From: Argentina anserina
Lineage: Eukaryota > Streptophyta > Magnoliopsida > Rosales > Rosaceae
Length of the DNA stretch: 64,000 bases
Direction: 5' to 3'
Assembly: GCF_933775445.1 (NCBI RefSeq)
Contig: NC_065877.1
Span: 30,256,001 to 30,320,000, forward strand
The notes under the pieces were generated by a model. The model was not told the DNA's origin and did not search any database. It worked only from the letters and a program-made list of their open reading frames with translations. Position numbers and translations under genes: made by a program. Every line of letters begins with the position of its first letter. The first letter of the stretch is position 1. Shown piece after piece: positions 55,849-64,000 of this stretch.

Positions 55849-58800
55849 CTAAGTGCGTATTTGGCGATAATCAATATCATCCGGGAGCGATGATCCGACT
55901 GCAGGCGGGCCCCCATCACATGCTCCTCGGTATTGATATGTCGTCGGGTACGCGAGAGTGTTTTAGGAGCCATACCTAATGTTTGGTCCTCCGAGAAGTA
56001 TCGTGATGATACTTCGATGATTCATCATATCCCGAAATTTCATGTTAATACCTATTAAATCTGTTTTAGTCGAATTCGAGACTTAACATGTATGACTGAG
56101 TGTTAATTGTTGAATGGTGATGAATTTGGAAAATGGCCGTGGACAGGGCCGAGGACGGACGAGAAGTCGAGGCCGAGTTAGGGCTGCAGGCCGAGTCCGC
56201 AATGTATAGAACCTTTATTAGGAGGCTGCTCCACTGGAAAGACAAGTTGATCTTGTTGCTATCATTAGAGACGATAGTCGTGTGTTGAGGTTGATCACAG
56301 ACAGGAGTGAGCTGCTAGTGCTGTCATTTCATGACGCTTGGATCATATGGTAGCGGACCATTGGATCGAGAGTATTGGGACTTACTTGGTAATGATTGAG
56401 TACTCTGAGTTAGAGAAGACGATGATAGCCACATTCATTTATTGATAGTTGGCGGTGGAGGGGTTAGGATTGATTCCTACGCCTATGGGAAACTCTTTAT
56501 GTGTCACTTCATTTTTGGAGTGTTCCTCGAAATTGGAGACAATGAAAGGCTTATCCTATTGTGATTGGAAGTAGAGAGTTCTCTGCTTATTTGATAGTGA
56601 TTCCGGACCACACTATAATGTGGTCTGAGGAATCGATTGGTTGAGGCCGCAGTACGCGGTGATTGATTGTTTTGACATGGTGGGTTCCTTCGTAGACCCA
56701 GGAAACCAGAGTTTCGTATCTTTGACTCGAGGCGGATAATGCCATGAGAGCTTGAGTCATGGCATATGTCGAATATGTGGATCTGAAGAAGCTATCACAG
56801 ACATCGTTGTGATATCAGAGTAAAGTGAGACGTTTTAGGAGATACTGTGTTACAGCACCTATAACGAAGACGCCGTATGGATGGGACAAATGAATTCAAA
56901 GACTTAATGACTGGTGCGATCAGCTTAGAGAGGCTACAATACTCCCTGAGTTTGACATGCGATCCAAATACTGGAATGCTAACAGGTTTGAGTATATAGT
57001 TTCCTATCAGGGCAGAGAACTATCAAGGAGTCTTGATAGAGAGCGTTGACCCTATATTGAGGGATGTTCAGTGTTTAAATGTTAAGGACTAGATTTTAGT
57101 TATGCAACTAATCTAAGTTGAAGCCTAACAAGGTTGAGAGATTACGTTCAGGTAAGTGATGTGTAGACCATAGGTTGGAGGTGGTTAACGAAAATTTTCG
57201 TGACTAGCATCTCTAACGCTATTGCTATCAGAGTGGTAGGGCGTATGATACGTCCATAAAGTGGTAATACAATTATTGAATTGAGATTCACATTTTGTCG
57301 ATGTGACATTCCAAACTTGTTTTGGTTCGGCTATAGACAATTGATGTTATACATTGTTCTTGGCTGAGCAAGAAATATAAGGTGATGGAGAAATCTCAAT
57401 GTGGCGATATGAATTAATTATTTGCTAGATGAGCATTTAAATGAGAACGCTGGTCTTTCAGGATTTAATCATTTTGGTATTGAGGATTGGAACTTCACAA
57501 TGCCACAGGTCCAAACGAGACGCAATGGCGGTGAAGTAACTCTATTAAAGGTAAGATATGAGATGACCTTAGCTTAGTGGTGTTTTAACGAATTTCTTTT
57601 TCGTGACAAGCACCTTCCAACTGGTAAAGAAATGGTTGAGAACCAAATTTTCTTTTCAAGTACAAGTGGCGTTAATGTTGGAGACTTAGAGGTTCTTTTC
57701 CTCTATGCATCAGATTGTTTATTGTTGGATAAGGAGAAGTTGACTGAAGTGTTCAACAAGGGATAAATTTTACAATAAAGAGTACCCAATTATATTACTG
57801 CTTGCAGAGAAATTATTTTAGCCGAATGCGTTGGCCAGGAGAGTTCTTAATGAAAGTAAAGAAACAACTGTTTAGAGTGGTGGTATAGCGATCATTTTGG
57901 ATTAGTTTTGAGGGGATGGTGTACCTAATATCGGGTTCCGTTGAAGTAATTTCTAAATTTATTAGTACTGCAACGGTGGGAGGAACCAATATCTTAGATG
58001 ATGCACGGGGGCATTTGTGTGGACCATATGTCTTGCATTTGAGGCATGTATGAACCAGGGGGTAAAGTATGTCTCAGTTGTGGTCGTGTTGGATTTCGCG
58101 CTGTAAAGTTCGCCTGATTTTCATGTTCCACCGATGTGAGATAATCACCTTCTTGTCTGAACCCCAAATTGTGGCATACCACTCATGGAAGCAAGAAGTT
58201 GTAATTAATTTTCGACGGTAAGTTTGGTGAGTATGATGGGATGCGTGATGTGTCGCTCTTGTGGTGGCGGTAGAGGTTCTCTACTGCCTTGTGCGTATAT
58301 TAGTCGATTCTCTGGTGAAATTTTTGGAGAGTAATTCTTAGTCCAAGGTGGTGTGCTGTGGTGGTTGTGAACTCGATGAGCTAAGATTTCCTTATCGTGT
58401 TACCAATACAAATAGGGTACTTGGGTGAGTATCATGCACGACAACTTTTTATGGTTACAATAAGATGATCTTGAAATGAGATTATTTTGTTGATTGGAAG
58501 GAATGGTAGGTTCGTTATTCTAGCGATGCATTGTGGTGAAGTCATGAAGTTATTGTCGTGATAAAGCATGTTTATTTGAAAACCACTATGTGTAATGTAA
58601 GTAGTAGGCATGTGTTAATCATTGATTTGACTCATGTTAGATGTTGAGAGTTTTGACCACGCTCAGTGGTAGGAGCTAACTCGTGACGTGAGGATAGTAT
58701 GTCAAATCGCAAGAGAGTGGTGAACTAGACAAAAGAGGGCGTCGACGCCTCCATGCTGAAAACATCTTTATGTTCGGGAGGATAATTATATTTGGAGTAG

Positions 58801-58864
58801 CTCACATGCGACTATTATTGTTAGGACATGCGACAAATTGTCTGATGGAGGAAGTTTGAGGTAA
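55849..58864 (+). other. Internal region of the Gypsy element, unrecognisable
   Basis: About 3 kb with stops in all frames. Near 56130 a short stretch encodes GRGQGRGRTRSRGRVRAAGR, like the basic start of some Gypsy Gag proteins, then a stop. I could not identify protease, reverse transcriptase or RNase H motifs. Confidence 0.6.
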
Positions 58865-59400
58865 CGGAAGATAGGTTGGGAGCTTGTATGCTGGATTTTA
58901 AGGTAGCTGTGAAATCATTGAGAATGATTGAGTTCGCCTACAACGACAGTTACCATTCCAGCATCGACATGGTACACTATGAGACACTTAAGGTAGACCA
59001 TGTCGATCATCTATCTATTGGGCCAAAGTTGGGTGTAGTGAGATTTGACAAGAAAGAAAAGTTGGCCGAGGTATGTTGGGCCTTTGAGATTCTCGAGAAG
59101 GTGGGAAAACTAGCGTTGCCTACTAGCATGTCGGACGTTCACAATGTCGTCTACATTTCCATGTTGAGGAAGTATGATCCTGATGTGTCGCATATGTGAT
59201 CGATCATAACACCATTGAGGTGAAGGAAAATACCATTTGTTGTCGAGCCGGTTCGTATTCTGGATAGATCCACAAAGAAGCTTCGGAGGAGAGAAGTTGA
59301 GCTAGTCAAGGTGCTGTGGAGTCACCATGATGAGGGTGACGCATCTTGGGAGCTAGAGTCAGACATGATGACCAGATATCCACAGTTATTTGTTGAGTGA
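58865..59400 (+). pseudogene. Integrase C-terminal remnant of the Gypsy element
   Basis: The frame 58876-59199 has IEFAYNDSYHSSIDMVHYE, then VVRFDKKEKLAEV, FEILEKVGKLALP and DVHNVVYISMLRKYDPD, which match the end of Gypsy integrases. A second frame to ~59400 has EPVRILDRSTKKLRRREVE, LVKVLWSHHDEGDASWELE and RYPQLF, a chromodomain-like tail. The segment between the YHSSI and VVRF parts is deleted relative to the family and the frame is broken between the two pieces. It is not functional. Confidence 0.85.
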
Positions 59401-59427
59401 GCTTGAATTTCGGGGCGAAATTCCTTT

Positions 59428-59440
59428 AAGGGGGATAGAT
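59428..59440 (+). other. Polypurine tract
   Basis: AAGGGGGATAGA immediately before the 3' LTR, the usual plus-strand primer site. Confidence 0.8.
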
Positions 59441-62400
59441 TGTAATAACCCTAGATTTTAAAACAATATGTGAATTGTTTTGAATTCTATTAAGTTTTGG
59501 AATTTCAAATAAAATGAAACTATTGTTTGCGATGTTTTGAAACGAAAAACGGAAACGTTTTCGGAACGTTTATTAAGAAAAACGTTACGTTTCCGAACTG
59601 AATTATCGACTTTTACTCCGTCGCTCGGTTGCGAAAACTTTCTTCACGAAAGTTGTAGAGCTCGTCGATACGAGTTCGAGAGTATGTGACGCGTTCGAAT
59701 CGGACGTCGGAGGTAAAAGTTATTAACGTCGGAAGTTAGTTTCCGATTTGGAAACTAGTATAAATAGATAATTATGGAATTAGGGTTTCCATAATCAGAA
59801 ACCCTTTCTCTCTCTCTCTCTCATCCCGCCGCTCTCCCTTTCTCTCTCCCTCCCTCGCGACTCTCTCTCCCCTATCTCTCCTTCCAAGCCGGCGATTTCC
59901 CTCCAATCGCCTCCGTGCTCGACACCGCCGGTGTCACAGAGACCGCGTGACCACGACGCAGCGATCGGTAGTAGCGGCGACGCACCCCGAGCGGGGATCG
60001 AGCAACACCGACGAAGCTTGACCTCGGGATCGTCGAGTTCGACGCGGCCGGCATCGTAGGAGCTCGGCGCCACCACCACGACCTCGCCCTTTCCTCCGCG
60101 ACACGAACCTACCCACGGGGGACTCACCTCGAGCAGCGGCGCCATCGATCACCCTTCCTCCGAAACCGAGTCTCACGGCGACTTTTGGAGCTTCATCGAG
60201 GGAATCCGACGGTCCAAAACGTCGATAGAGGTAATGAATAGCTTCGAGTAATTGTTGTGATGGTTGATGATGATTGTTGGAACTTTTTGGTTGGATTTGA
60301 GGAGATCGGGGGTTGATGAACGCCGCCGCTTTAGGCGGCGCGTGTGGAAGTATGGGGTGGTGTAGGGGCGGCCTAAGGCCGGAGAGAAGGAGAGGGGAGA
60401 AAGTAGGAGAGATTCGAGGTAGCGGTGGCGTGCTACGCGCCGCGGTTAGCCTCAGCGCGTGGGCCCCACGCGCGGGCCGCCGGAGGTGGCGCGTGTGCCA
60501 CACGCGCCGCCACGTGCGGCGGTGGGACAAGTTTTGACAGAAGGGTATTTTTGTAATTTACTGTGTACGGTAAAAGTAAATGTAATTTTTATTTACTGCG
60601 GTAAATGTAATTAAATTTTACCTTCGGTAAATGTAATTATAAATTACTTTCGGTAAATGTAAAAAGTAAATTGTAAAAGGGTAATTTAGTAAATTTTATT
60701 TACTGAATTTGTATTTACATTAAATCGTACGTATACGTACAGAAATACGTATTTAAATATTTATACGTACAGAAATACGTATTTAAATATTTATACGTAC
60801 AGAAATACGTATTAATATTTATACGTACAGAAATACGTATTAATATTTATACGTACAGATAATACGTATTTAATATTTATACGTACAGAAATACGTATTT
60901 AAATATTTATACGTACAGAAATACGTATTTAAATATTTATACGTACAGAAATACGTATTAATATTTATACGTACAGAAATACGTATTAATATTTATACGT
61001 ACAGATAATACGTATTTAATATTTATACATACATGAAATACGTATTTAATATTTATACGTACAGAAATACGTATATAATATTTATACGTACAGAAATACG
61101 TATTAATGGAGTATTGTACAGTAACCGTGAATAGTAACTTCGTATAAACCAAAATTGCTGAACAGTAACCGTATATTACTGTTTTGGCATTTAAAGGTTT
61201 ACGAAACGATTCTAAATTCTTTTCTTATTCTTTTAAGGTGATCGCTAAATCGAGGAAAGGAAATATCATCGGGAATTGTGGATTTACGCTCGAGTCGTTA
61301 AGGTGAGTAAAATCTCACTGAATTACGAATCTACCCTCGTGGTGATTCAACATTTTTGCAAGTGTGTTTATTTAATGAATTACAACATGTATATAACTTA
61401 GTGGACTACGTATATATAGTATAATGGTAATAAATACATATATATATATAGTTCATTAAATTACATACTGTTATTAATTCATTAAAAATAGTCATCTCGG
61501 TGACAGAAAAATTGTGCATGTGTGATTTTAATGGTACGATATGATGTGAGATTATCGTACGTAATTTTCAGGTGTTTATGAAATATGACATGTATAGGAT
61601 ATAGTGGACTATGTATATATTGTATAAATGGTAAATAAGTACGAATATATATAGTTTGCTATATAATATACTGTTATGATTTTTATTGTGGATATATCGT
61701 GAAAGTTTTAAAACGTACAATATGATGAGTGATTATTGTACATGATTTTATCACGAAAAATGTGAAATATTGTGATTTGTCTTCGGACGTGATGTGTGGT
61801 ACAATATGATGTGAGATTATTGTACTTGTGATTTTATCACGGAAAATGTGAAATATTGTGATTTGTCTTCGGACGTGATGTGTGGTACAATATGATGTGA
61901 GATTATTGTACATGTGAGGCAAGTCGGAACCTAGCCTTTGGCCGGGCGAAAGTTACGATACAGTTAGAGCTCTAGTCTGTCTGCCATAGTACTGCATGAG
62001 GTAACGGGTGGTTATCTGATCATGGGTACTCAGCTTGTTTTGGATGTTGGGTGGCGGGTGGTTACCCAACATCAGCGGTATACTAAGTGAGGGGTAACGG
62101 ATGTGTACCAGCGCTCATTAGTTACCATTTTGTGAAAGTATTTGAGTAACCAGATGGGTTGCTCGTTTTCTCATGATTTTCATTATACTGTGTTGATGTG
62201 GAGTTGTGTCTTTTATGAGACGAAAGTTATTTTAATATTTTACTCATACGAGCTGTAAAGCTTACCGGGTTTGTGTCTACAATCCCGGTGCACCAATTCA
62301 ATGGTGTAGGGGATACTTCCGCAGGTGCTGAGTAGTAGTGATTGAGTGACGACTCCGAAGACTCGAAGTCGATCGCATCCAGTCGTGGTGAGGTTCCAGC

Positions 62401-62644
62401 GTGGATTTTGTGTGAGATTTGGTGTGATTTTATTTGTGAGGTTATTGTGAGGATTATACAATTCCATTTGTTATATGTTGAATTATCATTTGGGTTTGTA
62501 ATAATCGGCTTGACTGAGTTATATTTTAAACTCAGATGTGATCCGCTGCGACATTAAAATGATTTCGATTTCATTGAGATTATTTTTGTGTTTAACGATT
62601 TTAAGATTTTGAGTGTTGAAGCTCGAAATTTTAGGGTCGTTACA
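59441..62644 (+). repeat. 3' LTR of the Gypsy element (3204 bp)
   Basis: Appears base-for-base the same as the 5' LTR at an offset of 6809 up to ~61930, then 6810 after one extra T. It ends at TTACA directly before the second ATCAA. Confidence 0.96.
60744..61106 (+). repeat. 13-unit ACGTATA minisatellite in the 3' LTR
   Basis: Identical in unit order and variants to 53935-54297. Such arrays are expected to change length quickly, so identity supports very recent insertion. Confidence 0.9.
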
Positions 62645-64000
62645 ATCAACCAGGTCAGTGACATCAATATAGTCCCTCACGCAAGTGCCATCTGGTGTTG
62701 CATAATCTATTCCTCTGACCTAGAAAAGAGGAATAAAGTAATTCACTTCTAAATATCAAAGACTATTTAAAAGTAAGCATTTTTCTCTTTACATGTCTAG
62801 GTGAGAAGGGTGGAAGTGGAAGGACGTGAAACTGGGAGATGAAATACCTTCAGTCCAGAAATAATTCCCCGAGCTGCATCAAAACAAGCTCCAGATATTC
62901 GACCCTGTTCCCGTAGCTCAGGTCGAGGAGCCTCTCCTAATCGTCCAGCAGGATCTGATCCTATAACATTAAAATATCTGCATATAGCCGTATATATGTT
63001 AGTGATGGTGGAGAATTCGTGCTCTATCTGCTCCCGATTGAGCAGAACATAATTTAGCAGAGTTATAGAAACCTGAATCACCTACCGTAAGATCATGACA
63101 GCCATATTTGAGTTCTTGGAGAAATCCAGTATGATATCTTCTGCCATCTTCTTGGCTTTTCCATATGGATTGATTGGAACCTGAAATGAGAACATGTATA
63201 AATAGTGTTATGGTCTGTATCATCTGATGTAAAACACTTATCATAAGACATACTCTTGTGCGTATAACACACTAAGACAATGTACAGTATTGTGATTTTC
63301 AGATTGGACAGGATAGGCAATATTCTTGTGAATTCTTACTTGTTCAGTTTCTTCAGTAATAGGCATTTTCTTGGGTTCACCATATGTGGCACAAGTACTA
63401 GAATAGATCAATGTCTTTACATTGTGAGCTGCCATCGCCTCCAAAACCAATAGGGTGTTTGATGTGATATTGTGATAATACCTGCATAACAAAATGATTA
63501 GGATTTAGGATATCTAGAATGTTTAAAGTTTTAATCATATGATTTGTTATACAATTAACTCAAAGTTAAAGATAGACACCTAAGAGGTTCCAGTGTACTT
63601 TCACCAACATAAGCAACAGCTGCAAAATGCATCACAGCATCAAATGCATTTTCTGAGAAGATTTTACTGACCTATAATTTAGGAATCAAGGACTGTCCAA
63701 CACCCATTTTTCTTTTTTAAAGAAATGGAGAAAAAGAAAGATTATTTCTAATTTCAGTTAGCATGATTAGGATACAGCTTTAGCATCTCCCAGGTCAGCT
63801 TTAATAAACTGAAGCCTCCCAGGTCCTGGAAATAACTGCTGAAGAATCCTGACAGCACCAATATTTCCTCTAGAAAGATTATCCTGTAACACAACAGATT
63901 TTAAATCAGTGAAATGTTAGAGTAATCCTATTCAATCTCTGATATGTTTGTAAATACCAAAAATTGCTTATTTACCACTATGGTTACACGGTATGAATCC
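62645..64000 (-). pseudogene. MUR4: UDP-arabinose 4-epimerase (MUR4/UXE-like), 5' part, runs off the window
   Basis: Exons on the minus strand, from high to low: 63976-64000 (DSYRVTIV), 63776-63883 ([26 protein letters not shown]), 63580-63672 ([20 protein letters not shown]), 63340-63481 ([25 protein letters not shown]), 63086-63180 ([20 protein letters not shown] with the catalytic YxxxK), 62848-62977 ([20 protein letters not shown]) and 62645-62719 ([16 protein letters not shown]). Introns are GT-AG. The third listed exon has one base too many (CC in AAATCCTTC near 63660), a +1 frameshift relative to the otherwise clean frame. The last exon is cut by the Gypsy insertion. The family is an NAD-dependent short-chain dehydrogenase-type epimerase of the Golgi. 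The N-terminus with its membrane anchor lies beyond the window. Confidence 0.9.

Larger units (their letters stand above)
52632..62644 (+). mobile_element. Complete, very young Gypsy LTR retrotransposon (10,013 bp), non-autonomous
   Basis: LTRs at 52632-55834 (3203 bp) and 59441-62644 (3204 bp) start TGTAATAACCC and end GGTCGTTACA. The target duplication ATCAA is perfect (52627-52631 and 62645-62649). The primer-binding site TGGTATCAGAGC (initiator tRNA-Met) is at 55837-55848, and a polypurine tract AAGGGGGATAGAT abuts the 3' LTR. The two LTRs appear identical except for one base (GCCTT against GCCTTT near 55120/61935). The 3.6-kb internal region has no intact frame; only an integrase C-terminal remnant of the chromovirus/Tekay type is readable. 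It is inserted antisense in an exon of the epimerase gene. Confidence 0.96.

Overview
This is a window of plant nuclear DNA, from a dicot and probably a rosid. The evidence is spliced genes with GT-AG introns, plant-specific families (CYSTM, UDP-glycosyltransferase, DUF247, F-box/DUF295, PLS-class PPR, UDP-arabinose 4-epimerase), AT-rich spacers, and many LTR elements, LINEs and MITE-like hairpins. The repeat style makes me suspect Rosaceae, but nothing here proves it.

Layout. 1-5.5 kb is repeat DNA: a ~498-bp tandem repeat interrupted by a ~1.9-kb insert, GC-rich hAT-like ends and a small hairpin element. 5.5-9.5 kb holds three tandem minus-strand CYSTM stress-type peptide genes with matching promoters. 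10-17.9 kb is a repeat island: a 115-bp minisatellite, a Copia-like solo LTR (TSD AGTAC), a Gypsy solo LTR (TSD ACATA) and a 325-bp inverted-repeat element. 19.3-21.3 kb is a two-exon UGT82A1-like glycosyltransferase. 21.7-25.4 kb is an ORF1-only LINE relic with a poly(A) tail and a 14-bp TSD, itself split by a solo LTR (TSD ATGAG). 26.8-29.9 kb is a nine-exon OTU deubiquitinase. 31.2-36.5 kb is a 14-exon ER-lumenal Hsp70-17 (GRP170 type) ending in HDEL. 37.0-38.0 kb is an intronless, broken SPF30-like copy. 38.7-40.0 kb is a DUF247 membrane protein. 41.2-49.5 kb holds two tandem F-box/DUF295 genes, both broken; the first is split by a decayed Copia element with ~130-bp LTRs. 49.5-51.7 kb is an intronless 739-residue PPR protein starting 39 bp after the second F-box copy. 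52.2-64.0 kb is the 3' part of a UDP-arabinose 4-epimerase (MUR4/UXE) gene on the minus strand, cut inside a coding exon by a complete 10-kb Gypsy element.

Main point of interest. The Gypsy element (52632-62644, TSD ATCAA) has two ~3.2-kb LTRs that appear to differ by one base, so it inserted very recently. Its internal region is nevertheless coding-dead apart from an integrase C-terminal remnant. It therefore looks like a non-autonomous element mobilised in trans, and it broke a cell-wall nucleotide-sugar gene that also carries a +1 frameshift. An older, inverted solo LTR of the same family lies at 13722-16588.

The genes do not form a pathway. The intact ones are CYSTM x3, UGT, OTU, Hsp70-17, DUF247 and PPR. 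The broken ones are SPF30-like, F-box x2 and the epimerase. Exon boundaries were read by eye from splice sites and reading frame; no searches were run.
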